Origin: Strigamia acuminata
Lineage: Eukaryota; Arthropoda; Chilopoda; Geophilomorpha; Linotaeniidae
NCBI GenBank assembly: GCA_949358305.1
Contig: OX442314.1
Span: 15,121,060-15,185,059, forward strand
DNA length: 64,000 bases
Direction: 5' to 3'
Positions within the stretch are counted from its first letter, which is position 1, and each line of letters opens with the position of its first letter. A model generated the notes under the pieces. The model made no database searches and was not told where the DNA came from. It saw nothing but the letters and a program-made list of their open reading frames with translations. A program made the translations under genes and the position numbers. Of this stretch, positions 52,711-63,656 are shown piece by piece.

Positions 52711-55430
52711 TCATTTGGGAGTGATGGCTGGCAGCCCAATCCCCCCAGTCTGAAATCAATGCACCTGGATATCATTGGTATACTACCCCAAGCCCCAACG
52801 CTGCGGGGGCAGGTGATAGGTGCGCTTTTGTATCAGCGTGGGCAGTTCACAGAACGCTGGAATTCAATATTATCGTCCAAGTGACCGTCATTCACTTTAG
52901 GGATCCAGTTTCACAAGACTCTTCAAGGCGGAAGGAAAAGATATAGCAACGGTCCATTGAAATGACTTTAATCTTCTAGCAGCTTCAACACGCACTTTTT
53001 TCTATTTTATTATTTCGTTGCTGGTTTACAACAGGGGTGCAACAAAAAGCGGCAATTTCAAAGAAAAACTCAACTCCACGTACATTTTTTCTATTTATTT
53101 TTCTATTTATGATATATATATATAATTTAAAAAAGAAAAGTAAAAAAAAACGAGTGGAAGAGATGAGTCAGAATTGTCAATTACATCTAAAATGTGTGAT
53201 TGAAACTCCGGGCCATCACTCAGAGCAACCCCAAACCCCAACCAATTTTACTAATGAAGCCTTTCCATCTATCTCGCTGGCAATTTCATACCTCTTCCGC
53301 TACAGATTGCTTGTTACCCAATCCAAATGCAGATAGATAGAGCTAATCGCACGTGAATGACAGGCCTTTCACACAACCCAATCCTCGTCTCCTAAACACC
53401 CATGTGATTGGCATCCGCCGAAGTTTCGCCGAGTAAATCAATAAATAAATAAACCCCCCTTTAACGTGTAAAGCACTTGAAACCCCGACTAGCGTTGAAG
53501 CGGACTTAACACCAAATGCCTCTAATCGTGCACCAAGCACACCTACATTTAAACTAACACACAAGCTCATAAGAGGTCCCTCTTTGCGCAACAAAAATCC
53601 ATACAAGAAAGCAATTAACCAAATGCCCCATACACCAATAAAGATCACCATCATATATAACACCAAGTGCTGCACCCATTACTGTATAAAAACTTGGGTA
53701 ATTGTAATGCAACATGAATGGTACAAGGGGTGAAATTCATCTGAAATGCAGTCCGCGTCTGTCTATGGCTTTCCAATGACATCTGGTAGACCATGGGAGC
53801 AGCAAAGCAGCAGCTCCAGTCCCATAGGAGTCTATCTACTCATTGGCATACTTTCCTTTCATTTTCTTTTTAAATTATTTCTTCCCCCGTTCCTTTTATT
53901 CCGATTGTGTCTCGTCCTCTCGTCCTCCAGCTTCAAAAAGAACTTTATTCCTTCCATTCATCTCTCAAACGCTACCAGCACAGCCAAAGTAATTAGAGGA
54001 CCCACTTGGTCGAGGTCTTGATGATTCCCTCTTTAATTAGAACGTTCACTTATGGTCTTTCCCCCCTCAACGTCCTCATATCCATTGGTCAAGAGACCAC
54101 TTGACCTACCTCAGGAGCAATACAAATTCTCCTGTGTAATAACGGCAAACCCATTAAGAACAGGACAATATTATGAAGGTAAAGGTTTGATTTGATGACA
54201 ATAAACAATACCAAATGAAATAAAACGTCCATTCTCTCTATGACTGTATCCTTAAACACACACCAAAAAAATATATTTAAAAATCTTATCACAAAAATTT
54301 ATTACCATCTCCCTTTATTACCCAAACTTAAAAAAATAAAAAAAATGAAAACATATTTTTATCAAATATCACGTGAGATATCAAAAAATGTCAAGCGCAT
54401 GGCCTCTATTTCATTTATAACGAGTTGACAACGGTTGTTACAACTTTTATGTGACTGACGAAAAAATCTTCACATGGGCGCAGCTAACAACCCAGATGTT
54501 TTAGTGATAGGGAAAAGACTAAGCTGTTGTGATTTATTATGTCGCATACGTGTATTTACCACTCCCATTCAGTTAGGGAAAAATACTCGACTTTTTCCTT
54601 TTCTTTTTTTTCTATCGGTTCCATAAAAGGAATGACTAATGAAAGGAAAGGTATTTGCAAGAGCAAAACTTAAAAGTCGAATACTTTAAACAAACAAAAA
54701 ATAAAAATTTTCTACGGGTGGTAAAAACCCCTCCAAACCCAAACCAAGCTTCAAGTTCTTTAGAAAACATCTTAGAGGCTCACCTGTGCACTCGCAGGTA
54801 AGGGTCAGGTACACATTGAGCCCCGTTTAAAGAGCCATAATTTTTCACAGTTGACTTTTAAAGGCATGGACGATTTAAGAAGATTTCTCGCTCACTTGCG
54901 CCGTTCAAAACAGGTAAAATGGATGACAAATTGAGTTAATCTTTACCCGAAAATGGGATTTCAACGCCCAATACTCTGAAAAGGTGGGTAAACACAACAT
55001 AAATTGTTTCCGACTTAAAGTGACCGACAAGAAAAATGGATAGAGTAAATCAATCTTCATTGTGTTTTTCTTTTTTTAAAAACCTGGCTCAAATAATAGC
55101 AATAATAATAGTAATAAAAATTCAATGAAAAGCTGTCACTTAGTGACAATTTCATTTATCATCACTAATATTTCACAATAAGAAAATGTGTAAGAAGGGA
55201 AAAAAACGAGATTGTTGGCTTCAAATTTATTCACACCTGTCAATGTGAGTTGAAGCGCACGAGATGTAAATCCCTGCATGCAAATCCCGATGAAGGCAAT
55301 AGAAAGTGGAGTTGCCATGGTAATGATAATAATAATAATGAAATGACAGTCTGAAGGAATTTTTTTTTTTTAAAAAAAAGTTTCGAAAATTGCCAATGGA
55401 TTTGAGACACGCGGCTAACACCATTTATTT

Positions 55431-55450
55431 AAAAAAAAAAAAAAAAAAAA
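55431..55450. repeat. Poly-A, 20 bases
   Basis: A homopolymer downstream of the 55.6 kb exon (intron), preceded by an A/T-rich stretch. Confidence 0.9.
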
Positions 55451-55634
55451 GAACGCGAAGAAAAGGTAAAGAAAAAAAATTAATTTGCATGTAGAAATTG
55501 GCACCTGTTATAAACTTATAGAAAAATTTATTCAAACTCGCCAACTTCCTTTTAAACATTTCTGTCAAAAAGTCACGAATAAATAAATAAACGTGAGCCT
55601 CGAAAAAATCATAAACAGCTCAAAGTTGACTGAC

Positions 55635-55830
55635 CTCGACTTCGTTCGAAGCATCTGAACAGGTGGCCGGGAAAAGAAGATGGGGTTGAGGAGCGACGTG
55701 ATCTGTTGTTGCAATCAAAGATGATGTTTCTTTATCCTTACTAAGTCCAGATTGTAGTTCTTCCAATTCATTTTCGTACTCCAACCAGGTATTTTTCAAC
55801 GTATTCAAAGATGAAAGTCGGATATTACCT
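55635..55830 (-). CDS. klar: Klarsicht-like KASH protein, internal exon
   Basis: A 196-base exon with acceptor ACTTGACGCAG|AGG and donor GTCGAG|GTCAGT. It enters in phase 2 (completing Lys 391) and leaves in phase 0. Residues 392-456 start GNIRLSSLNTLKNTWLEYEN, continue as a charged helix (ELEELQSGLSKDKE), and end in a linker with Pro, Ser and Cys. The helix closes the spectrin-like part seen here. The intron on its left (52185-55634) is 3.45 kb and contains an (AAT)n repeat and a CTCF-like motif. Confidence 0.88.
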
Positions 55831-57060
55831 CTGCGTCAAGTAAAAATAAAATAAAATCAGTTAAAATTCAACATCAAAAAAATTAAACGTAAAAAAAAAA
55901 AATCAATCAAATACTTCTTCCTGAAACGACTTCCAATAAACATTGTGCCTATTTCATTCCTTTCTTTTCATTTTATCTTCCAGCATGTTAGAAATGAATG
56001 TTCTTCACCCACCATTCATTAGACACAACATAAACTGAGTTATACTGATTGTCCAAAGAGAGAAAATTCAACTGGTCTCTTGTGGTCCTCCAGAGGGATA
56101 TCAGCGCCCAGGGGTGCCCCTGATCACGGCCTTTGTCACTCGGGCTCTTTGGCCAGTCGCAAATGGCCAATAAAAAAAGGTACACAGTGCGGGCCTCAAA
56201 GATTGAGACTTCAAACATTCTGATTGTAATCATTCCAAGCTTATAGCCATGGTTATAAACTTTTCTTCACTTCAGTTTCCCCAATCAACTCCAAGGATCT
56301 TTCAAGTATAAAGGTAATGTTGACAGCAAAATACAATATTTTTTTCCTGCCCTTTCCCACCGATAGAAATTGCTGACTTGCCAAATAAACCGAATTTTTT
56401 TTTCTTAATACCACTTAATTATAATTTAAATTTTAAAGCCTCAATTATTTAACCTGGTATCCTAAATTTTCAAAGCCCACAGTCTGCGGTTTTGCCCAAA
56501 CTGAACCGTTCCTTTAAACTTGTAACCTCAATTAAATGGCCACAAATTCTCCATTCAATCCCCCATGATTTTAAAATAGCCCCATCCTTTTCAACTTGCC
56601 CAACATTTGCAGTGGATATTGAGCCTCGTGCCATTTGTCTTAGGCAATAAGCAGTTCGGGAGGTGTCTACACAAGACCTCCTCCAGCGCACAAAGCCCTT
56701 AAGTCAATATATGCACCCAATTAAGCCTGGCCTGAACCCAATCAATGCCGCCCCTGACAAGCGAATAAAGTAAATTGTGCGAGCGGAGCAACACTTATTG
56801 ATCCAATAGACTCCGCTCCGCCACCTCCGCCATCTCCTCCAACAAGGCCAAACAGGGATCCCAAGGCAAACTAATCATTCCATGCCCGCGCCAACAGCCA
56901 ACATCCCCGAACATCCTCTCAACATCGCACGATGCTCGATCCAGCGTATCAGCCGATTGCGAATAAATATGTGCGCTTGTCCATCACTTAAAACGCAATC
57001 CGAGATGGATAGACAGATAGATGGCAGCTCGAGTTGCATTCGAAGGCAATTTAAAAAGGA

Positions 57061-57085
57061 TCTCTCTCTCTCTCTCTCGCTCTCG
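57061..57085. repeat. (CT)n microsatellite
   Basis: Nine uninterrupted TC units, then an interrupted tail (GCTCTCG); inside the 55.6-57.8 kb intron of the klar-like gene. Confidence 0.95.
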
Positions 57086-57776
57086 TAACCCTGGCGGCTA
57101 GGGGGACACACATTTAAATTTCTAAGTTTCATTTCCCTTTCCATCATCCGAATCAAAATAAACCGATTGACTTTACGAGTGGACTAAGGCGAGTGAGTGG
57201 TCGAGCCAATTTTTCCCCTCTCTCTCTTCATCCCAGAGGAATATCGAGCTCGTTCCCTCAATTCTCATCATGAGGCAGAGGCCATTTGCAAGGGCAGTGA
57301 TTGGCTTCAAAGTCAACAAATGACCACTACCAACACCTGAGGGCCAGTGCGCCATCTTCGCAAACCCCAGCGCCCAAGAATCGCATCATACTTGCAGCAA
57401 ATGCTTTTCGAGGGTGTAAATTGCACTCAAGCTCAGGGCTGCAACGCCCTGAATTTAATCACACATATCAACATGATGCACATCTCCCCCTCAAACGCAT
57501 GCTGGAGATCAAAGTGGGCCGATGGCCAAACGCCCATTTCTCCGTGCACATGTAGAAATATGCGGCGGAGGTTGATGGATGATTAAATTATTAACATTTC
57601 TTTCTTTCTTTCTTTTTCTTTCAATTTCAATTTTAAACAAATACGCCGTAATAATTTTTCAACATATTTAGTGTTAATCGCTGCATCTTTAAGTGCGATA
57701 TTTGCACAAGTGTTTTCCAAACGTTGCTTCGACTCGAGGCTGAAAAGTCAAAGCTCATCCAAAATTAAGTTCTTAC

Positions 57777-57937
57777 TTTTCAAATATCTCATCCCAACGG
57801 TGGTAAAGGGCAGCAACTTCTTCTTTCAGTTTGCTTAGGGTTGGATCAGGGCTGCCTGGGCTTGCCATGAAGCTATGCACCTGCACGTTGATGGTCAGCA
57901 GGGTGGCTTTCTTTTCTTGCAACATGGACAGGTAGGC
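57777..57937 (-). CDS. klar: Klarsicht-like KASH protein, internal exon (spectrin-like repeat)
   Basis: A 161-base exon with acceptor TTCTTTTCACTCAG|GCC and donor GAAAA|GTAAGAAC, phase 0 in and phase 2 out. It encodes residues 338-390, AYLSMLQEKKATLLTINVQV and then a Pro/Ser loop (SPGSPDPTL) and a helix ending YHRWDEIFEK, the last codon being split. Y.RWDE.FEK is a common ending for a spectrin-repeat helix in nesprin-type proteins. The polypyrimidine tract and both splice sites are strong. Confidence 0.9.
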
Positions 57938-60325
57938 CTGAGTGAAAAGAATTACATCAAAAATGATTGCATGGGAACGGAATGAGAAGCATGAAGAATT
58001 ATCAAAGCAAAATTTTCGCACATCGAACGGAAAATAGAACGTAAATTATTTTTAAAAAGAATAAAAAAAAATGAATAATATTTCAATATTAAACACGGTA
58101 CGGTTCGATAGGAGAGAAATTTTAATACAAGCAATTTGAAGTGATTATGTCAAAATTCTTTATCAAAACGTAGAAACATTTTGAAAAGTTCCTGCATCGT
58201 GCTTAATCACATGGTAAAAGAGCAATCACCCGAGCTTCCCTCCATTTTCAACTTGCCAAAAAAAACGTTGTTCTGTCCATCCATCTGCAATTATCTCACT
58301 TTAGAAAGCTATTAAACTGCCAAGAAATGCCAATGAGCCCATCATGCCCCAACATGAATGGGTTAATGAGAAGGCGTCCCGCACAAAAATCAGCATTTTT
58401 TTCCCAAACAAAAGTTTTAAAAAATAAAATAAAAAAAAATAAAAAAAATAAAAAAATAAAAAAAAAATCTTTCTTAATTATATTCGTATCCTGCAAAGGG
58501 CAACAGGTGCAATTTGCTAGAAATGAGCACAAAAATATTACACAACTCGTAAACAATTCGTAAAATTTACAGCAAACAGATACTCCTAAAGTATATTTAT
58601 TATCAGAAAAAGTAATAAACAAAAAGCAATAACTAGACCTATCTTATCTCTGCCAGATTGAATAAGATGTGTCCTGATTGCCATTCCCTACATGAGTTCG
58701 CATTAAATCTCTCGAGAGCTGTCAGCTGCCAATATTATTCTTGTCTGATCACCAGGTAATTTCTCTTCTTGTTCTCCGCACCGTACGCCCAATTTTACCA
58801 TCTCCAGTGACAAGTGACAGTTTTTCTAAATAATCATATCCTCCCACTTCTACCGGTCTGCTAAACGAAGAGGGATAAAGCAAGGGAAAAAAAACACCGA
58901 GGGGGATTTAAAGTGTACTTTTATTTGGTCATCAAGAGTGGATACGGACTTGACACTCATCCCGTCAACGCATCTTAAACTTGTCAAGGAATTAGGAACA
59001 AGAGAAACTGACTGACAAATGTCTCGATATTGATGCTTTAGAATATTAACTCGGAATGATAGGTCAGTTGCTTCTCGGAGTGAAGAGGGGAAGAAAAAGA
59101 AATAAATAAAAAACAGAAAAGAAAAAGAAAAACTTATTAGACTAGGATTTTGAGTGAAAAATACAGGAACATCCGCCATGAATATTTCATCGCTTTTCTT
59201 GCAAGAAGGATCAAAAAAGAAGTGGATTTAGTATTTGCCAAAACTAACCTTCTCATGCCACTGCTGATGTGGTAAATTGACAAAAAGAAAACAAATAAAA
59301 CCCAAAAAAAAGTAATTTATCTCAATAACTGCAATTCATATGTCAACCAGAGTGGTACAAAAAACAGAAATGTATCTTTTGACAGTTGACAGACTCGACA
59401 CCTCAAAAAAAAAAAGGTCGTCCATTTGTCTCGCGTCATTTCGACATTTAATTCGCTAATTCATTCCCACTTAAAATTCAAAATCCCATCCATATTTAAT
59501 TAGATTCAAATCTAAACACAAAGAGCCTTTTCTCCCTCACGTCCTTGACAATGATCTGACTCTTAAAGCTTCAAATTACACTTCAATGTTTATTCCTAAA
59601 AGTCCTTCACCGCCTTTATTTACCTATGACATGAATCTGTCAGTGAAACGCCAATTTCCCCCTCACTCAAATCTGTGGTCAGTTGTCATTCAAACCATGT
59701 ATCTTTCATGTCCCCCACCCTCTTCAAAAAAACTACAAAAAATATTTCTAAGGACCATTTTACCTTTTTATATATATTTTTTATTTTTTTTTAAAAAAAG
59801 GCACAGATGATATCGACTGGTGCGTAGTACCATAAAGAGATGGCCATGTGACAAGCCCAATTCTTTTATAAGCTATTCTCTTCCCTTGTATGGGGGACAT
59901 TGGGTGGAGAATGAGTACGTTTTACGTCTGTCATCTCCCATTTAGATCTCCCTACCACGTTTTTTTGCTTCTTCCCCTCTTTCTTTACCCCTCTACACAC
60001 ATTGCGATACAATAGCAAGGTCGTGCACTAAATTGACCTAAACCGTGCCACAAGAACGTTCTCAATGCTTTTTTTTTATACATTCATTAGATCTAATGGA
60101 AAACAAACCATGCGAAATAACTTGAAACGAAGCAAAACAGCAAGAATTTGCTGCATTTTAATCTTCTTAAAGAACAGCGAATTTTGTCGATGGGCAGAAC
60201 TGCTTTTTTTCCCTTTAATATTTTCTTTTTTATGGGGTAATTATGTCACCCAGTTTGGGATAATATACACGCAGTCGCATAAATTGTAGCATAAATTGTG
60301 GCGTAGGTGACTAGAACTTCAATGC

Positions 60326-60349
60326 ACAGGTGGTGGTGGCAGCACCTGT
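60326..60349. promoter_or_regulatory. Inverted CAGGTG/CACCTG pair
   Basis: ACAGGTG, ten bases (GTGGTGGCAG type), CACCTGT, inside the large intron of the klar-like gene. Third pair of this kind in the window. Confidence 0.35.
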
Positions 60350-60593
60350 TGTAAGCTCGTTGCTGGGTCGCTCGTTTCAAAACTAGCCGACAGATGCCAG
60401 CACTTTATGGAGCTAGAACTTTCTCAAAGTTGTTCAATTAGTTTTGATCTGAGATATCAAGAATCTATATTAAATAAATTAAATCCATCAAACGTATTGA
60501 TATTGCTTTAAAACCTCAACTAGTTACACTAATGATTGATTTAACGGGAAATACAATACGCGATGTTAGTACTATAAAGTTTTTTCGACTGTA

Positions 60594-60787
60594 CATTCTA
60601 AACTCTTTATAACGAATCGCAATATAACGAATTATCGATATAACGAATACCTAAAAATGGCTGGTTTGGTTGGCTGGCGATAGAACACCATGTTAAAAAA
60701 TTTCTATATAACGAATTCTCGTTACAACAAATCGATTTTTTGGGTCCCTTGCGATTCGTTGTTTTATATTTAAGATTCCTAGCAATG
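60594..60787. mobile_element. Short MITE-like remnant with ATAACGAA repeats
   Basis: The left end follows a TA (60592-60593) and reads CATTCTAAACTCTTTATAAC, close to the insect Tigger-type end pattern CAGTCGAACCTCTATATAAC as I remember it. ATAACGAA occurs four times in the first 125 bases. Near the right, GCGATTCGTTGTTTTA is the inverse of the left TATAACGAATCGC, so the two sides form an inverted repeat about 140 bases apart. The right boundary is degraded and no TA is evident there. It lies in the intron between klar-like exons 57.9 and 61.3 kb. Confidence 0.55.
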
Positions 60788-61312
60788 CTTTTAATTGTTA
60801 CAGTTTGTGGGTCCAGAAATGTCTGGGTCAAGAAGATGTGACCAATCTTGATCAGTTATCTTTTTATTAAATTAATTCTCTCAATTATGAAAGTAAATTT
60901 AAAATTGTGGGCTTAAAAATGCTGGTTATTCCACAAACCAAACAGAAAAGTAAAATCTAATTCTAACACTCCCAGGTTATCATAGTTGACTAAGGTTCAA
61001 ATTCTGTGGCCCTTTCCTCCCTCCTACAGAAGTGGGATATCCCGTCTGCCTTTTCTGTTGTTTTCCGCTTTTTAGGGATGGGACATGGGAAGGGAACCCA
61101 ACAACTCTTTAAGCATTTTCCATCTAGTTGTCCCATTTCCGTTTAATGTGTAAACTCAGTATAATTGGTGCACGTCACCGATATCCTGTGCAATATTTAA
61201 AGAGTGGAATGTGTTCCAGAATCAGCTGTCGTTTTTCATTGACAAAAAACATTTTGGCTACACACAAAACCTGCTTTGATAAAAAATGCAATGACGTAAA
61301 ACAGAAACCCAC

Positions 61313-61503
61313 CTGAAATTCCTGAATCATGCGTTCCAAAATAGTTTTATCGTCAATTTTATTATCACATCCGGTTATGGAATTGTCAATGTTTCTCATG
61401 CTCTCCTCGAAATCACTCATCTGCTGCTGCACATCTCCCATTTTGTTCTCACTTTGTTGTTCCTGCATTAGACAGCGTAGTTTCTCCCACCGAAGAATTG
61501 TAT
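61313..61503 (-). CDS. klar: Klarsicht-like KASH protein, internal exon (spectrin-like repeat)
   Basis: A 191-base exon with acceptor TTATTTATTTAG|ATA and donor GAATTTCAG|GTGGGT. Phase 1 on entry matches the previous exon, and it ends in phase 0. Residues 274-337 begin D-TILRWEKLRCLMQEQQSE, with the Trp and Leu spacing of a spectrin repeat helix, and continue through MGDVQQQMSDFEESMRNI to ERMIQEFQ. In this family such helices form the cytoplasmic rod that links motors or cytoskeleton to the nuclear envelope. Intron 57938-61312 on its left is about 3.4 kb and holds the MITE remnant. Confidence 0.88.
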
Positions 61504-62108
61504 CTAAATAAATAAATAATAAATAAAATAAAATAAAATGAATATATATTTACATTTATATAAATTTTCAAATATTTCAGTAAAATAGGCTAAGTAAAAA
61601 CGTCGCTCCTAAATTTACCAATTCAGAAACAGATGCTGGCACCGAACCATGTCACACTGGCACAGTGAAATACTATTTTGAAACTGGTGTGCCATTATAA
61701 ATCTGTTGACACTCATTACCGATTGCGTCTCCCTTTTATTTTAACACATTAAAATAAAAAATAAAAAAACTAAAAAAAGATTTTTTATTTAAAAATCGTT
61801 CGTATTATTAAGCAATGCTTTATAAGCCACCAATTCCTTTTCAGCAATGTTATGTGCTGGTAATGTAAAAGTCAGTTATCCACCCACGCACCATCTGTAC
61901 CGTTGTTTAATTCACTGCCCACTGGCAAGAATGCAACGATACCGTATAAGGAAAAAGCGAAAAGACAAGGTAAAAACGGATTACTCGTCTCGAGTCGTTT
62001 TGTAAACACAAGTAATTCCTAGCAATCTTTCCGTGTCATTTTTAGCTGACTCACTAAGTGTCAACGTTCCATAAATAGCGATCGCATGTTGCTAGCGAAA
62101 CAATGTAC

Positions 62109-62226
62109 CTTTGACTTTCTGTACGTCCGCTTCACTAACACTGGTGCAATATGGTTTTGCCTGAAGATGTCCAGCTATCACCTGCAAACAATTGATATTT
62201 GTCTGGCATGTAGCAAAGAGTTCAAT
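62109..62226 (-). CDS. klar: Klarsicht-like KASH protein, internal exon (spectrin-like helix)
   Basis: A 118-base exon with acceptor TTTTGTTGCAG|ATT and donor GTCAAAG|GTACATT. It starts in phase 0 and ends with one base of a codon. It encodes 39 residues (235-273), IELFATCQTNINCLQVIAGH onward to EADVQKVK, an amphipathic helix. An internal CAG|GTG 45 bases in could act as an in-frame alternative acceptor that drops 15 residues, which is speculative. The single G left at the end is completed by AT from the next exon to give Asp. Confidence 0.85.
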
Positions 62227-63047
62227 CTGCAACAAAACAACAACAAAATTCAATTATAAATCAGTCTTGGTTTCAAATTACAACTTTTATGTTTAATAAA
62301 AAAACTGAAACGTATAATTATAATTGCAAGATAAGATGAACTGGTTTTTCAATAAAACCTAACTTTTAAACATGACGTCATTCTTCCTAAAGTTTCACAG
62401 ATCACTTGCGAATATTTAAAAATAAATTTTATCAAATTCTCAAGAGAATAATAATAAAATGAATTGACTTTTATGCGCTTCATTTATTCTCTACTTGAAG
62501 GGTCACCTTTTTTGACCTCAATGGATATCACACACGAATGAACACAAGTTGAGGTTACATCCCGAGTTGTACCAACTAATTTTATCTCGTAAAACTCTAC
62601 AAAAGTGGACATCAACTTACTTTAATTGGTGACGAGCTAAAACTTTACACCGATCTGTCATTCCAGCGAATAGTTAGCATCTCCAATCAGATGAGAAACA
62701 AGGCTGGCTACATTTTTTTTATAAATTAATCTAAACCAAGACACGCCTATTTTGCTGACGTATATCTCTCATACGTGAGGCCTTGACTGTACTCTGTCGG
62801 CAAATTCTAAAAGCTGCCCCGTTTAGCAACATTCCCCAGCTACGCACGTAAGCCATCCAAAGACCGTTAAATGGCCCGTGACAAATCACATTCACAGAAA
62901 ATATACATAAATGTCTCAATTACGTTTATCTATAAAACTATAAAACTCGAATTGTATTTTCTGTCGAATTTTTAGACGCTTTTTATTTATAACAAAAAAA
63001 TCTTTTTGGTTAAACTCATTTATTAACTCGTGATAATTTTTCCTTAC

Positions 63048-63224
63048 GTATTCTGATGCTGAACTCAAAGAACTATGCCTTTTCCCACGGACATCTTTAA
63101 CCACATGCTTTCGGACTCGTGTTTCCAACCACTGAAGCTGATTGCAGGAATCGTCAATGATGTGATTCAAATCGTCTACATCAGAATCAGAATCTTCTTC
63201 CATATTATCGCTCGAATTCAATGC
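63048..63224 (-). CDS. klar: Klarsicht-like KASH protein, internal exon
   Basis: This 177-base exon lies between acceptor TTTTCGTTTTAG|GCA and donor GAATAC|GTAAGG, phase 0 to phase 0. It encodes 59 residues (176-234). An acidic opening (NMEEDSDSDVDD) leads into a helix (IIDDSCNQLQWLETRVRK) typical of the first helix of a spectrin-like repeat, followed by a short basic Ser-rich tail. The frame stays open for another 44 codons past the donor. The donor is preferred because that extension is Lys/Asn/Phe-rich, and because the exon then joins the next one in frame. Confidence 0.82.
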
Positions 63225-63410
63225 CTAAAACGAAAATAATAAATTGTATAAACACAAATAGCAATGGAGAAACAATAGAGTTCATGAGTTCATAAACTGA
63301 TAAATCCAAATAGTTGCATCAAAAATTCAATTGTTTCCATGTAAAGATGAATAGAATAAGGAAACTTATTGAATTAAACATTTTAAATTAAAGAAACATT
63401 CCCAATTTAC

Positions 63411-63593
63411 CTGTTTCCTCGAAAACCGTCCTGAAATTCTTAAATTTCGTAATCCTTTATAACTTCCAACTGAAATGCTGTCAGACTGGCTTTCAATAAA
63501 CGCACTGTAGTCATCGCCAAAATTCACAAGTCGCTTTATCAAGTCTTCGTCAATCTGATTTTCAGAATATGTTTCACTCAGATACGGGGCTTC
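63411..63593 (-). CDS. klar: Klarsicht-like KASH protein, internal exon
   Basis: This 183-base exon begins at acceptor TTGATTCTAG|GAA and ends AAACAG|GTAAATT, phase 0 at both sides. It encodes 61 residues (115-175) starting EAPYLSETYSENQIDEDL, with RLVNFGDDYSAFIESQSDS in the middle and a basic Ser-containing end (RISGRFSRKQ). There is no internal Met start, so a start-to-stop ORF scan does not show it. The FGDDY..FIxSQSD stretch is reminiscent of the Klarsicht central region as I remember it. It joins in frame to the exons on either side. Confidence 0.85.
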
Positions 63594-63656
63594 CTAGAAT
63601 CAAACAATTAAACATGATTATTTGAATACAATTTTCGAAATGCTTTGTTTTTTTAC

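Noticed and set aside
53343-53675. 110-codon hydrophobic minus-strand ORF in a klar-like intron
   Set aside because: No acceptor and donor fit it in phase with the neighbouring exons, the plus strand is equally open in part, and no family is recognised.
58850-59179. Possible extra klar-like exon after a pyrimidine-rich tract
   Set aside because: The neighbouring exons need phase 0 on both sides; after the best acceptor the phase-0 frame stops within about 12 codons.
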